Source of the DNA: Pseudomonas taetrolens
Lineage (GTDB): Bacteria; Pseudomonadota; Gammaproteobacteria; Pseudomonadales; Pseudomonadaceae
Assembly: GCF_900475285.1 (NCBI RefSeq)
Contig: NZ_LS483370.1
Location: forward strand, 3,734,001-3,798,000
DNA: 64,000 nucleotides
Direction of reading: 5' to 3'
Notes under the pieces: generated by a model
The model's input: only the letters and a program-made list of their open reading frames with translations
What the model was told of the DNA's origin: nothing
Database searches by the model: none
Shown: positions 25,328 to 34,771 of the stretch, piece after piece
Layout of the letters: every line of letters begins with the position of its first letter
How positions within the stretch are numbered: position 1 is the stretch's first letter
Position numbers and translations under genes: made by a program

Positions 25328-26632
25328 TTAATTTAGATGTTCAACGCGGATGCGAACGACCGGACCCACGACGCCTTGCAGCGCTTCCAGCGCAGTAATG
25401 GCATCGTTCATGTGCTGCTCAAGCACACGATGAGTCAGCAAAATCATTGGCACCAGGCCGTCATGCTCTTCAACTTCTTTCTGCATGATCGATTCAATGT
25501 TGATGCCACGCTCGGACAAGATACTGGCCACTTGTGCCAATACGCCCGGATGATCCTTGGCTTGAATGCGCAAGTAGTAGGCACTTTCGCATGCATCGAT
25601 TGGCAGGATCGGATGGTCGGACAGCGAATCAGGCTGGAATGCCAAGTGCGGAACGCGGTTTTCAGGGTCTGACGTCATCGCACGTACCACGTCGACCAGG
25701 TCAGCCACCACCGACGACGCCGTTGGCTCCATGCCCGCGCCAGCGCCATAGAACAATGTCGAGCCAGCAGCGTCACCATTGACCATGACGGCGTTCATCA
25801 CACCGTTCACGTTGGCAATCAGGCGATCTGCGGGAATCAGTGTCGGGTGAACCCGCAACTCGATGCCACTGGCGGTGCTGCGTGCAACGCCCAGGTGTTT
25901 GATGCGATAGCCCAGCGCTTCTGCGTAGTTCACGTCAGCCGTTGTCAGCTTGGTGATGCCTTCGGTATAGGCCTTGTCGAATTGCAACGGGATACCGAAT
26001 GCAATCGACGCCAGGATCGTCAGTTTATGCGCAGCATCGATGCCTTCAACGTCAAAGGTAGGATCGGCTTCGGCATAACCCAGGGCCTGGGCTTCGGCCA
26101 GAACGTCTTCAAAGGTACGACCCTTTTCGCGCATTTCAGTGAGGATGAAATTGCCGGTGCCGTTGATGATGCCTGCAACCCAATTGATTCGATTGGCCGA
26201 CAGGCCTTCACGGATCGCCTTGATCACCGGAATACCGCCTGCAACCGCAGCTTCGAACGCCACAATCACGCCCTTTTCCTGGGCCTTGGCGAAAATTTCG
26301 TTGCCATGTACGGCAATCAGCGCCTTGTTGGCGGTGACCACGTGCTTGCCGTTTTCGATGGCGGTGAGCACCAGGTCGCGGGCGATGGTGTAACCACCGA
26401 TAAGCTCGATGACGATGTCGATTTCAGGGTTGGTCGCAACAGCGAATACATCGTTGGTAATGGGGGTACCGGCAATGTCGCACTGAGGGTTCGGCGTACG
26501 CATGGCAATTTGCGCAACCTGGATGCCACGCCCGGCACGGCGGGCAATTTCCTCGGCGTTACGCTTTAGTACGTTGAAGGTGCCGCCACCGACGGTCCCG
26601 AGCCCACAGATACCTACTTTGACCGGATTCAC
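25328..26632 (-). CDS. hom: Homoserine dehydrogenase
   Basis: 434 aa from a GTG at 26632 with GGGGAG 6 nt upstream, giving VNPVKVGICGLGTVGGGT; the ATG 10 codons earlier in the same frame lacks a good SD. NAD(P)-binding domain at the N-terminus, catalytic region with the family motif ALGYAEADPTFDVEGIDAAHK, and a C-terminal ACT domain (about 350-425, DHPGVLAQVASILSERGINI) expected to mediate threonine feedback inhibition. It reduces aspartate semialdehyde to homoserine. Confidence 0.97.
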   Translation of the reverse strand: MNPVKVGICGLGTVGGGTFNVLKRNAEEIARRAGRGIQVAQIAMRTPNPQCDIAGTPITNDVFAVATNPEIDIVIELIGGYTIARDLVLTAIENGKHVVTANKALIAVHGNEIFAKAQEKGVIVAFEAAVAGGIPVIKAIREGLSANRINWVAGIINGTGNFILTEMREKGRTFEDVLAEAQALGYAEADPTFDVEGIDAAHKLTILASIAFGIPLQFDKAYTEGITKLTTADVNYAEALGYRIKHLGVARSTASGIELRVHPTLIPADRLIANVNGVMNAVMVNGDAAGSTLFYGAGAGMEPTASSVVADLVDVVRAMTSDPENRVPHLAFQPDSLSDHPILPIDACESAYYLRIQAKDHPGVLAQVASILSERGINIESIMQKEVEEHDGLVPMILLTHRVLEQHMNDAITALEALQGVVGPVVRIRVEHLN

Positions 26633-26673
26633 GCTGAACTCCCCATAAAACGGCCGACTCATGGGCCGGCCGT

Positions 26674-26700
26674 GAAAAACAACCGTGGATTGCCACGGTT
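26674..26700 (-). terminator. Intrinsic terminator or attenuator between dsbC and hom
   Basis: AACCGTGG (26681-26688) and CCACGGTT (26693-26700) make a perfect stem with a 4-nt loop; the minus strand continues GTTTTT. It is only 41 nt before the hom start, leaving little room for a separate hom promoter. Confidence 0.65.
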
Positions 26701-26711
26701 CTCAATTAATA

Positions 26712-26764
26712 GCCAGGCACGCGATCTGCCTGGCCATGATCGTCAACGGGCGTGCCGTGACGAT
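26712..26764. repeat. Two tandem hairpins after dsbC
   Basis: GCCAGGCA (26712-26719) pairs with TGCCTGGC (26727-26734), and ATCGTCA (26739-26745) pairs with TGACGAT (26758-26764). Both are between the dsbC stop and the terminator-like stem upstream of hom. Confidence 0.5.
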
Positions 26765-26770
26765 GCAGAA

Positions 26771-27502
26771 TTATTTAACACCGAGGGCCAGCTTGCCAAC
26801 CTGCGCAGCAGGCTGATAACCCGGAATCACCTGGCCATCGGCCAAAACGATGGCCGGCGTACCATTGACCCCAATGGATTGGCCAAGGGCGAACTGCCTG
26901 GAAACCGGGTTGGCGCATTTTGGCGCCTCGACCGTTTTACCATCCGTCATCTTGTCCATGGCGCTTCTTTTGTCTTTTGAGCACCAGACTGCCTGCAATT
27001 GCTGATCACCCTGCGAGCCAAGGCCCTGGCGCGGGAATGCAACATAGCGCACTTCGATCCCCATTTTGTTCAGTTCCGGGATTTCGGCATGCAATTTATG
27101 GCAATACGGGCATGTTGTGTCGGTAAAGACAGTGATGTGCGACTTGGTGTCGCCAATTGCAGGGTAAACGACGGTTTCTGCCACCGGAATACCGTTGATC
27201 AATTTAGCCACGCCCACGCGCTCGGCTTTCTCGGTCAGGTTGACCGGTTTGCCATCCTTGAGCTGAAACATGTAGCCCTGCACGATGAACTGACCATCTG
27301 CGCTGGCATACAGCACACGGCTGCCCTTGAGCTTGACTTCATACAGGCCGGCCATTGGACTGGCACTGATGCTCTCGACAGGAACATCCAGTTGCAGTGT
27401 CTCAAGGCTCTTGCGAATCGCTTGCTCGGCGCCGGTATCGGCAAAGGAAAAAGTACTGACCAACGCAATGGCTGCGGCGGCGAAAATCTGGGTCACGCGC
27501 AT
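26771..27502 (-). CDS. dsbC: Thiol:disulfide interchange protein DsbC
   Basis: 243 aa from the ATG at 27502 (AGGAG 5 nt upstream). Signal peptide MRVTQIFAAAAIALVSTFSF, cleaved near residue 21. The N-terminal dimerisation domain is followed by a thioredoxin fold with the active site CPYC at residues 131-134 and the cis-Pro motif GVNGTPAIVL. DsbC isomerises wrong disulfides in the periplasm and is kept reduced by DsbD. It lies 136 nt after xerD, the order seen in other gammaproteobacteria (xerD-dsbC-hom). Confidence 0.97.
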   Translation of the reverse strand: MRVTQIFAAAAIALVSTFSFADTGAEQAIRKSLETLQLDVPVESISASPMAGLYEVKLKGSRVLYASADGQFIVQGYMFQLKDGKPVNLTEKAERVGVAKLINGIPVAETVVYPAIGDTKSHITVFTDTTCPYCHKLHAEIPELNKMGIEVRYVAFPRQGLGSQGDQQLQAVWCSKDKRSAMDKMTDGKTVEAPKCANPVSRQFALGQSIGVNGTPAIVLADGQVIPGYQPAAQVGKLALGVK

Positions 27503-27638
27503 GAGAACTCCTGAAGGCGGACAAAACGGCCAAACCTGAATACCCCTATCCGAAAAGGGTTGGGCGGCTCGTTTTCTGAACCGGCAAAGCCTACCACAGA
27601 TGACTTGCGTGGCCGACTCTGACCGACGCAAGCACGCG

Positions 27639-28535
27639 CTAGCCACGGGGGTGATGGCGGGCATGCAGGTCTTGCAAGCGGGCACGCGCCACATGGGTGT
27701 AGATCTGGGTTGTGGAGAGATCACTGTGCCCCAGCAACATCTGCACCACGCGCAAATCGGCGCCATGGTTCAACAAATGCGTCGCGAAGGCATGCCGCAG
27801 AGTGTGCGGGGACAGCGACTTGTCGATCCCGGCGACTTTGGCCTGATGCTTGATGCGGTGCCAGAAAGTCTGACGGGTCATTTGCTCGCCACGCTGACTG
27901 GGAAACAGAACATCGCTGGGCCGACCAGCGAGCAGCTCATAACGGGCATCGCGCATGTACCGCTCGACCCAGACAATTGCCTCCTCGCCCATGGGCACCA
28001 AACGCTCCTTGCTGCCCTTGCCCATCACGCGCAATACACCCTGGCGCAGATTGACCTGTTCCAGCGTCAGGCTGATCAGTTCCGTCACCCGCAGACCACA
28101 GGCGTACAGCACTTCGAGCATCGCCCGGTCACGCTGGCCGATGGCGTCGCTCAGATCGGGGGCAGCCAGCAATGCTTCAACGTCAGCCTCAGACAATGAC
28201 TTGGGTAATGGCCTGCCCAACTGCGGCATATCAACCTGCAACGTAGGGTCGACTGCAATCAGCTTTTCACGCAACAGGTAGCGGTAAAACCCCCGCACTC
28301 CGGACAAGAAGCGTGCGGTCGAACGCGGCTTGTAACCTTGTTCAAGACGCCAGCCCAAGTGATCGAGGATCAACTCCCGCCCGGCATTGAGCAATTCGAT
28401 ACCGCGCTCCTGCAACCAGCCATTGAAGAGCGCCAGATCGCTGCGATAAGCATCGCGGGTATTGTCGGACAGACCTTTTTCAAGCCACAAGGCATCCAGA
28501 AAACGGTCGATAAGGGGATTGTCGATAGCAGGCAT
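27639..28535 (-). CDS. xerD: Site-specific tyrosine recombinase XerD
   Basis: 298 aa, the standard length. N-terminal SAM-like core-binding domain (about 1-95). Catalytic residues: Arg in ACGLRVTEL, Lys in GKGSKERLVP, HxxR in LSPHTLRHAFATHLL, His in LLGHSDLSTTQIYTHV and the nucleophile Tyr in that last motif. With XerC and FtsK it resolves chromosome dimers at dif. Context (xerD-dsbC-hom-thrC) identifies it as the housekeeping recombinase, not a phage integrase. Confidence 0.97.
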   Translation of the reverse strand: MPAIDNPLIDRFLDALWLEKGLSDNTRDAYRSDLALFNGWLQERGIELLNAGRELILDHLGWRLEQGYKPRSTARFLSGVRGFYRYLLREKLIAVDPTLQVDMPQLGRPLPKSLSEADVEALLAAPDLSDAIGQRDRAMLEVLYACGLRVTELISLTLEQVNLRQGVLRVMGKGSKERLVPMGEEAIVWVERYMRDARYELLAGRPSDVLFPSQRGEQMTRQTFWHRIKHQAKVAGIDKSLSPHTLRHAFATHLLNHGADLRVVQMLLGHSDLSTTQIYTHVARARLQDLHARHHPRG

Positions 28536-28669
28536 TGGCGCTCGAAAAGCGCAGACCAGAGGCCGCGCATAAATAAACAGTGAACTGCGAAAGTGGGCGC
28601 TAGTCTTTCATGGCTGGCCATCCCTTTAAACCAAAAGCATCAACCACATACCTCTCACTGGATCCTCTC

Positions 28670-30469
28670 ATGAATGAACAACAGATTCTGCTGGCTTTTG
28701 GTGGCATCGGCATCGCAGCCCTGGGCTGCCAGTGGCTGGCCTGGCGCCTTAAATTACCGGCCATCCTGTTTTTGTTGCTGACGGGCATTGTTGTCGGCCC
28801 CGTCCTGGGCTGGCTAGACCCACAAGAACTGCTGGGGCCGCTGCTGATGCCACTGGTTTCGCTGGCAGTGGCACTGATCCTGTTTGAAGGCAGCCTGACC
28901 CTGCACGTGTCCGAATGGCGCGAAATCGGCAGCGTGGTGCATCGGCTGGTGACCGTCGGCGCCCTGTCGACCTGGGCAGTCATCACACTGGCCACTCATT
29001 GGCTGCTGGGTTTTGACTGGCTGCTGGCCCTGCTGTTCGGCACCCTGACACTGGTCACCGGACCAACCGTCATTGTGCCAATGCTGCGCGTCGTGCGACC
29101 CAAAGCATCGATTGCCAACATCCTGCGCTGGGAAGGCATCGTCATTGACCCGATTGGCGCCCTGCTCGCCGTCGTGGTTTACAGCTTCATCATTTCCCGC
29201 GCTGCGGGAGACGGCCTGAGCCACAGCCTGCTGACCTTTGGCGGGGTGATTCTGTGCGGTAGCCTGTTCGGGCTTGTTGGTGGCTGGGTACTGGGACACA
29301 TTCTGCGCAGGCAATGGCTGCCGGAGTATTTGCACAGCCTGGCAACACTGGCTGCCGTGCTGGGGATCTTCATTGCCTCCAATCAGATAATGCATGAGTC
29401 CGGCTTGCTCGCCGTCACGCTGATGGGCATGTGGATGGCCAATATGAAAGGCGTGGATGTGCGGCATATCCTGCACTTCAAGGAAAACCTCAGCGTACTG
29501 CTGATTTCAGGCCTGTTTATTCTGCTGGCCGCCCGCCTTGACCTCAATGCCATGATCGCACTGGGGCCCGTCGTACTGGTTTTGTTGCTGATCATCCAGT
29601 TCATTGCCCGTCCGCTGAACGTACTGCTGTCGACCTTCGGCTCAAAGCTCAATTGGCGCGAACGCGCACTGCTGGCCTGGATTGCACCTCGTGGAATTGT
29701 CGCGGCAGCTGTTTCGGCAATTTTCGCGATTCGCCTCGACCAGGCCGGCCATGAAGGGGCATTGCTGCTGGTACCGCTGGCGTTTGCGGTCATTATCGGC
29801 ACGGTCGTCCTGCAAAGCGCCACGGCCCGCCCTCTTGCACGTCTGCTCAAGGTCGCCGAGCCCGCCCCCAGCGGCTTTTTGATCGTGGGCGCCAACGGTC
29901 CCGCCCGTGTCGTAGGCAAAGCTTTGCAGCACCTGGGCAGCCGGGTATTGCTGACCGACTCCAACTGGGAAAACATTCGCGCAGCCCGCATGGAAAATTT
30001 GCCGACATACTTCGGAAATCCCGCTTCACAGCATGCCGAGGCCCATCTGGATCTCGTCGGCCTTGGGCATTTGCTCGCACTTTCGCCTTCTGGTGAGTTG
30101 AATGCACTGGCTGCGATGCGCTTTCGTCATGAGTTCGGCCATCAGCGCCTGTACGCCCTGGTCAGCGGACAAGAAAGCCAGCGTACTGACAAACATCGCG
30201 CAAGCCATGAGCATCGCGGACAAGCCCTTGGCGACCGCGCCCTGACCTACAGCCAGCTGGCCAACGCCCTGAATCAAGGCGCCGAGCTCTACAGCACACA
30301 GCTGACCGAGAATTTTACCTGGGAGGACTATCAAGCCCTGCATGGACCGCGAGCCACACTGCTGTTCGCTCGCGACAGCAGTGGTTGGGTGTACGTGGTA
30401 ACCCCGGAACGCGACCTGAAACCGGGACCGGGATGGACGTTGCTGGCCCTGATCAGCCAGGAGTCCTGA
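28670..30469 (+). CDS. CPA1-family cation:proton antiporter
   Basis: 599 aa from the ATG at MNEQQILLAFGG. The N-terminal 410 residues are very hydrophobic and form about 12 transmembrane helices, with family motifs GPTVIVPMLR, LRWEGIVIDPIGAL and WIAPRGIVAAAVSAIFA. The soluble C-terminal part (from about 420, GFLIVGANGPARVVGKALQHLG) looks like a TrkA-N/RCK-type nucleotide-binding fold, suggesting ligand gating. Expected role is Na+ or K+/H+ exchange in the inner membrane. It converges on the thioesterase with 11 nt between stops. The SD is poor. Confidence 0.9.
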   Translation: MNEQQILLAFGGIGIAALGCQWLAWRLKLPAILFLLLTGIVVGPVLGWLDPQELLGPLLMPLVSLAVALILFEGSLTLHVSEWREIGSVVHRLVTVGALSTWAVITLATHWLLGFDWLLALLFGTLTLVTGPTVIVPMLRVVRPKASIANILRWEGIVIDPIGALLAVVVYSFIISRAAGDGLSHSLLTFGGVILCGSLFGLVGGWVLGHILRRQWLPEYLHSLATLAAVLGIFIASNQIMHESGLLAVTLMGMWMANMKGVDVRHILHFKENLSVLLISGLFILLAARLDLNAMIALGPVVLVLLLIIQFIARPLNVLLSTFGSKLNWRERALLAWIAPRGIVAAAVSAIFAIRLDQAGHEGALLLVPLAFAVIIGTVVLQSATARPLARLLKVAEPAPSGFLIVGANGPARVVGKALQHLGSRVLLTDSNWENIRAARMENLPTYFGNPASQHAEAHLDLVGLGHLLALSPSGELNALAAMRFRHEFGHQRLYALVSGQESQRTDKHRASHEHRGQALGDRALTYSQLANALNQGAELYSTQLTENFTWEDYQALHGPRATLLFARDSSGWVYVVTPERDLKPGPGWTLLALISQES

Positions 30470-30480
30470 GCGAGTGCTGC

Positions 30481-30894
30481 TTACTGTGCGTACCCTGGCA
30501 ATACAGGCACCGGGCGTTTGTCTTCGTCGATGGCGACAAAGCTGAACAAGCCTTGGATCGCCAACTCGCGACCGTCGCAGCTCATGCTTTCGACATAGAC
30601 TTCGACTTCAACCTTGAGGCTGGTGTTGCCGACTTTGACCACCCGGCCCACCAGCTCAACGATGGAACCTGCCGCAATCGGATGGTTGAAGTCGATACGA
30701 TCGGTGGACACGGTCACCAATGGCAAACGGCAAAAGCGCGTTGCAGCGATGAACGACACTTCGTCCATCCAGGCCAGGGCGGTGCCGCCAAACAGTGTGT
30801 TGTGATGATTGGTCGTCGAGGGGAACACGGCTTTGGTGATGCGGGTAACTGATAATTCGGTACGACGTTGGATCTCTTGCTCACGCGGAGTCAT
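30481..30894 (-). CDS. Acyl-CoA thioesterase, hotdog fold (YciA-like)
   Basis: 137 aa. Hotdog-fold signature NHHNTLFGGTALAWMDEVSFIAA with the catalytic Asp in WMDE, and FNHPIAAGSIVELVGRVV. It hydrolyses acyl-CoA to the free acid and CoA; substrate length not predictable. Monocistronic, downstream of rplS on the same strand but separated by the rplS terminator. Confidence 0.92.
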   Translation of the reverse strand: MTPREQEIQRRTELSVTRITKAVFPSTTNHHNTLFGGTALAWMDEVSFIAATRFCRLPLVTVSTDRIDFNHPIAAGSIVELVGRVVKVGNTSLKVEVEVYVESMSCDGRELAIQGLFSFVAIDEDKRPVPVLPGYAQ

Positions 30895-30942
30895 GCTTTT
30901 ACTACCTACAACTGGACAAAGGTCTGATAAATCGCAGACAAC

Positions 30943-30970
30943 AAAAAAGCAGCCCGAAGGCTGCTTTTTT
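30943..30970 (-). terminator. Terminator of the rpsP operon
   Basis: AAAAAAGCAGCC and GGCTGCTTTTTT form a perfect stem with a CGAA tetraloop, 20 nt after the rplS stop. Confidence 0.92.
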
Positions 30971-30989
30971 CTGCATCGGGAAGCTGGAC

Positions 30990-31340
30990 TTAAGCCAGTT
31001 TTTCCTTGATGCGAGCTGCTTTACCGGACAGGTCACGCAGGTAGTACAGCTTGGCTTTACGAACGTCACCGCGACGCTTAACAGCCATGCTGTCGATTTG
31101 CGGGCTGTAGGTCTGGAAAGTACGCTCTACGCCAACACCGTTGGAGATTTTACGAACAGTGAAAGCACTGTTCACACCACGGTTACGCTTGGCAATCACT
31201 ACACCTTCGAAAGCTTGCAGACGCGAACGATCGCCTTCCTTCACTTTCACCTGAACGACAATGGTGTCGCCCGGGGCAAAAGGAGGGATCTCTTTGGTCA
31301 TCTGCTCTGCTTCGAGTGCAAGGATGATTTTGTTAGTCAT
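30990..31340 (-). CDS. rplS: 50S ribosomal protein L19
   Basis: 116 aa. The core is typical: [66 protein letters not shown]19 sits at the 30S-50S interface. Last gene of rpsP-rimM-trmD-rplS, 45 nt after trmD. Confidence 0.98.
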   Translation of the reverse strand: MTNKIILALEAEQMTKEIPPFAPGDTIVVQVKVKEGDRSRLQAFEGVVIAKRNRGVNSAFTVRKISNGVGVERTFQTYSPQIDSMAVKRRGDVRKAKLYYLRDLSGKAARIKEKLA

Positions 31341-31385
31341 GCTGTGCTCCTAAGGTAGATCGTCTGATCTACCATCGATACGTTG

Positions 31386-32138
31386 TTAACTATCGTCCCG
31401 CTCGCGGATGTATTCCTCAAGCAGCTTCTTCTCTTCTCCAGAAAGCGAGCGGCTTTCCAGAAGATCGGCGCGTCGTTCAAAGGTCCGCCCAAGGGACTGC
31501 TGTAAACGCCAACGCCGGATGTGTGCATGATTGCCACTAAGCAATACGTCGGGAACACGCTGATCCGCATACACCTCCGGTCGGGTGTAGTGCGGGCAAT
31601 CCAGCAGACCATCCGTAAAGGAATCTTCCTCGGCGGAGTCCGCATGCCCTAAAGCTCCGGGCAGCAGTCGTGTAACCGCATCAATCAGAACCATCGCCGG
31701 TAGCTCGCCACCGGAGAGTACATAGTCACCAATCGACCACTCTTCATCGACATAAGCGTCAATAAAACGCTCGTCAATGCCTTCATAACGACCTGCAATG
31801 AGGATTAATGCTTCCTCATTCGCCAGTTCGCGTACCGCCGACTGATTCAGTTGACGGCCTTGGGGCGACAGGTAAATAACCTTCGCCGCCTCTCCGGCTG
31901 CTTGTCTGGCCTGAACCAGTGCATCTTCCAGAGGCTTGATCTTCATCACCATGCCCGGACCACCGCCAAATGGGCGATCGTCCACAGTGTGATGTCGGTC
32001 CGTTGTGTAGTCTCGCGGATTCCAACAGGTGAGCTGCAAGAGCCCTTGTTTCACCGCGCGACTGGTGATGCCGTAGTCGCTGATGGCGGAAAACATTTCG
32101 GGAAACAAACTGATCACTTCTACGCGCAAATTAGCCAC
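31386..32138 (-). CDS. trmD: tRNA (guanine-37-N1)-methyltransferase
   Basis: 250 aa from a GTG 2 nt after the rimM stop ([16 protein letters not shown]). The SPOUT trefoil-knot SAM site is [13 protein letters not shown] followed by [20 protein letters not shown]; the catalytic Asp region is in [13 protein letters not shown]. It methylates G37 of tRNAs and prevents +1 slippage. Coupled to rimM by the short spacing. Confidence 0.97.
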   Translation of the reverse strand: MANLRVEVISLFPEMFSAISDYGITSRAVKQGLLQLTCWNPRDYTTDRHHTVDDRPFGGGPGMVMKIKPLEDALVQARQAAGEAAKVIYLSPQGRQLNQSAVRELANEEALILIAGRYEGIDERFIDAYVDEEWSIGDYVLSGGELPAMVLIDAVTRLLPGALGHADSAEEDSFTDGLLDCPHYTRPEVYADQRVPDVLLSGNHAHIRRWRLQQSLGRTFERRADLLESRSLSGEEKKLLEEYIRERDDS

Positions 32139-32140
32139 GC

Positions 32141-32680
32141 TTAGAAGTCCGCATCCCAATCCACCTTCATCTCGCCGGCTACCAGGTCGACGTTCAACAC
32201 GCATTGCTCTGTATAGGGCAACAAGCGATCACGATCATCCAGGCTACCTGGGCAAGGTTTGACTTCCATGACATCGTTCGAGCCAGTTTCCATCAGATCA
32301 ACAACCTTGCCGAGCAATTGCCCTTCGAGGTTGATCACTTTCAGACCCTGCAGCTGGTACCAGTAGTACTCGCCGTCGGTCAGTTCAGGAAACAGGTTAC
32401 GCGGCACGCAGATTTCGAATTCGCGAAGAAGACCAGCTTCATCACGGTCATCGAGACCCTTGAGCTTCACAACCAGAAACTTGCCGTTGTGTGAACGGCC
32501 ACTGACCAGCTCTGCCTGTCGTACATCATTACCGCGCCGAAGCGTCAGTTTTTTGTAGTCCAACAGGTTATCAATTGGATCCGTAAAGGAATAAACCTTC
32601 ACTTCGCCGCGCACGCCGTGAATCGAGTAGATTTTGCCGATAACGATCAAATCATCAGCAGTTTCAGGCGTCACGCTCAT
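32141..32680 (-). CDS. rimM: Ribosome maturation factor RimM
   Basis: 179 aa. N-terminal RimM barrel ([22 protein letters not shown]) and C-terminal PRC-barrel ([20 protein letters not shown]). It binds S19 and assists 30S head assembly. 5 nt after rpsP. Confidence 0.97.
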   Translation of the reverse strand: MSVTPETADDLIVIGKIYSIHGVRGEVKVYSFTDPIDNLLDYKKLTLRRGNDVRQAELVSGRSHNGKFLVVKLKGLDDRDEAGLLREFEICVPRNLFPELTDGEYYWYQLQGLKVINLEGQLLGKVVDLMETGSNDVMEVKPCPGSLDDRDRLLPYTEQCVLNVDLVAGEMKVDWDADF

Positions 32681-32685
32681 ATTGC

Positions 32686-32937
32686 TCAGGCCGCAGCCTT
32701 AGCGTTTTCTTTCACAAGCTGAGCAACACGCTCAGACATTTGTGCACCAACACCTACCCAGTAGGCAAGGCGGTCTTCTTTCACGGAGAAACGAACTTCC
32801 TGACCACGGGCAACCGGGTTGAAGAAGCCAATTTGTTCCTTGTGGGAACCGTCACGTGGGTTACGGCTGTCGGTAACGGTCAAGTGGTAAAACGGGCGCT
32901 TTTTGGAGCCGCCAAGGGCAAGACGGATTGTTAGCAT
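32686..32937 (-). CDS. rpsP: 30S ribosomal protein S16
   Basis: 83 aa. [25 protein letters not shown] is the standard start, followed by [13 protein letters not shown]. First gene of the rpsP-rimM-trmD-rplS operon, with a good sigma70-type promoter about 75 nt upstream. Confidence 0.98.
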   Translation of the reverse strand: MLTIRLALGGSKKRPFYHLTVTDSRNPRDGSHKEQIGFFNPVARGQEVRFSVKEDRLAYWVGVGAQMSERVAQLVKENAKAAA

Positions 32938-33009
32938 GTGAACATCGTTCCTGTAGTCGGTGCTGCAAATCTAAATGCACAGCGGGCATAGGTGCCCGAA
33001 AGGCCGCAT

Positions 33010-33037
33010 ATTCTAAGGAATATCCGGACTTTTGCAA
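33010..33037 (-). promoter_or_regulatory. Promoter of the rpsP operon
   Basis: On the minus strand TTGCAA (33032-33037), a 16-nt spacer and TAGAAT (33010-33015) match a sigma70 promoter, placing the transcript start about 65 nt before the rpsP ATG. The rest of the rpsP-ffh gap holds no ORF. Confidence 0.65.
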
Positions 33038-33186
33038 ATGTCTTTTTCTGGCGCCTATCGACGTGCCATGAAGATTTGCTATAAGGCCGCCACGAATGAC
33101 GGCAGGTCAGCTCCCGCACAGCGCGGGTTTGCCGGGTGTCTCGCATTGCTGCGAGTTGCGCAAACGCATGCGCTTGCGCAGGTAAT

Positions 33187-34563
33187 TTACATTTTCGGCA
33201 TGCCGCCGCCGGGCATCATCGAGCCCATGCCACGCATCATTTTCGCCATTCCGCCCTTGGCGGAGAACTTCTTCATCATCTTCTGCATCTGCTTGTGCTG
33301 CTTGATCAAGCGACCGATGTCCTGCACCTGAGTGCCGGAACCCATGGCAATCCGGCGCTTGCGCGAACCGCTGATCAGCTCAGGGTCACGGCGCTCGGCC
33401 GGAGTCATGGAGTTGATGATGGCTTCCATTTGCTTGAATTGCTTCTCGGCCGCGCCCTGGGCATTGCCCATTTGCGCCAGATTGACGCCGCCCATGTTCG
33501 GCAGCTTGTCCATGAGGCCGCCAAGGCCGCCCATGTTCTTCATCTGTTGCAGCTGATCACGGAAGTCTTCGAGATCGAAGCCTTTGCCTTTCTTGAGCTT
33601 TTTGGCCAGTTTGTCGGCCTTGTCCTTATCGAGGGTCTGTTCGGCCTGCTCAATAAGGCTGAGTACGTCACCCATGCCCAGAATGCGCGATGCAATACGA
33701 TCCGGGTGGAAGGGTTCGAGCGCGTCGCTCTTCTCACCCATACCGATAAACTTGATCGGCTTGCCGGTAATCGAGCGCACGGACAATGCTGCGCCACCAC
33801 GGGCATCACCGTCGACCTTGGTCAGGATCACCCCCGTCAGCGGGAGCGCATCGCCAAAGGCCTTGGCCGTGTTGGCGGCATCCTGACCGGTCATGGCGTC
33901 AACCACGAACAGGGTTTCTGCAGGCTTGACCGCCGCGTGCAGCTCCTGGATCTCGGTCATCATGTCAGCGTCGATGTGCAGACGACCCGCGGTATCGACA
34001 ATCACCACGTCAATGAACTTCAGCTTGGCTTCATTGATGGCTGCCATCGCGATGGTAACTGGCTTCTGGCTGATATCGGACGGGAAGAACGTAGCGCCCA
34101 CTTCGCCCGCCAGGGTTTCCAGCTGCTTGATCGCGGCCGGACGATAAACGTCGACCGAAACCACCATCACGGATTTCTTTTTGCGTTCTTTAAGGAAACG
34201 CGCCAGCTTGCCAGCGGTGGTGGTTTTACCCGCACCCTGCAGACCGGCCATCAAAACAACGGCTGGCGGCGTGACATTGAGGACCAGGTCCTCGTTGGCG
34301 GCGCCCATCAGGCTTTCGAGCTCAGCCTGGACAATCTTCACGAATGCCTGGCCCGGCGTCAGGCTGCGCGACACTTCCGTGCCCACAGCGCGCTCTTTGA
34401 CCGCGGCGACGAAGTCTTTGACCACTGGCAAAGCCACGTCGGCTTCCAGCAACGCCATGCGCACTTCACGCAGGGTGTCTTTGATATTGTCCTCGGTCAG
34501 CTTGGCCTTGCCGGTAACATGGCGCAGCGTCTGCGAGAGACGGTCGGTTAAATTTTCAAACAT
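33187..34563 (-). CDS. ffh: Signal recognition particle protein Ffh
   Basis: 458 aa from the ATG at MFENLTDRLSQTL. N domain, then G domain with GLQGAGKTTTAGKLA (P-loop), VDVYRPAAI, VDTAGRLHIDADMM and TKVDGDARGGAAL; C-terminal Met-rich M domain (MQKMMKKFSAKGGMAKMMRG) that binds 4.5S RNA and signal peptides. It targets membrane proteins co-translationally with FtsY. Divergent from the CcsA-like gene. Confidence 0.98.
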   Translation of the reverse strand: MFENLTDRLSQTLRHVTGKAKLTEDNIKDTLREVRMALLEADVALPVVKDFVAAVKERAVGTEVSRSLTPGQAFVKIVQAELESLMGAANEDLVLNVTPPAVVLMAGLQGAGKTTTAGKLARFLKERKKKSVMVVSVDVYRPAAIKQLETLAGEVGATFFPSDISQKPVTIAMAAINEAKLKFIDVVIVDTAGRLHIDADMMTEIQELHAAVKPAETLFVVDAMTGQDAANTAKAFGDALPLTGVILTKVDGDARGGAALSVRSITGKPIKFIGMGEKSDALEPFHPDRIASRILGMGDVLSLIEQAEQTLDKDKADKLAKKLKKGKGFDLEDFRDQLQQMKNMGGLGGLMDKLPNMGGVNLAQMGNAQGAAEKQFKQMEAIINSMTPAERRDPELISGSRKRRIAMGSGTQVQDIGRLIKQHKQMQKMMKKFSAKGGMAKMMRGMGSMMPGGGMPKM

Positions 34564-34659
34564 GCGCGATCCTTTCAGGCCCAAAGTAGACCGGGGTTAT
34601 TGCGGCCCAGCCCGTGTAAAACTGATGCTCGGCGAGCCTGCGGCGTGGGCAGGTCGCGG

Positions 34660-34665
34660 ATTATA
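34660..34665 (-). promoter_or_regulatory. Probable -10 element for ffh
   Basis: A perfect TATAAT on the minus strand about 97 nt before the ffh start. The -35 is poor (TGTCCG at 17-nt spacing), so this is a partial match. Confidence 0.45.
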
Positions 34666-34771
34666 GCGAAGACTGGCCGCGGCGGACACCTTGCCGTTGG
34701 CTTATGTGGTCTTTCGTGCACGGGCGGTTGTATGCCAAACTCAGTCCTTTCGGGCTTGCCTAACAGGATTT

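Noticed and set aside
27639..28535. Tyrosine recombinase as an integrase of a mobile island
   Set aside because: Length, motifs and the xerD-dsbC-hom order identify the chromosomal XerD; no att repeats or phage genes are near.
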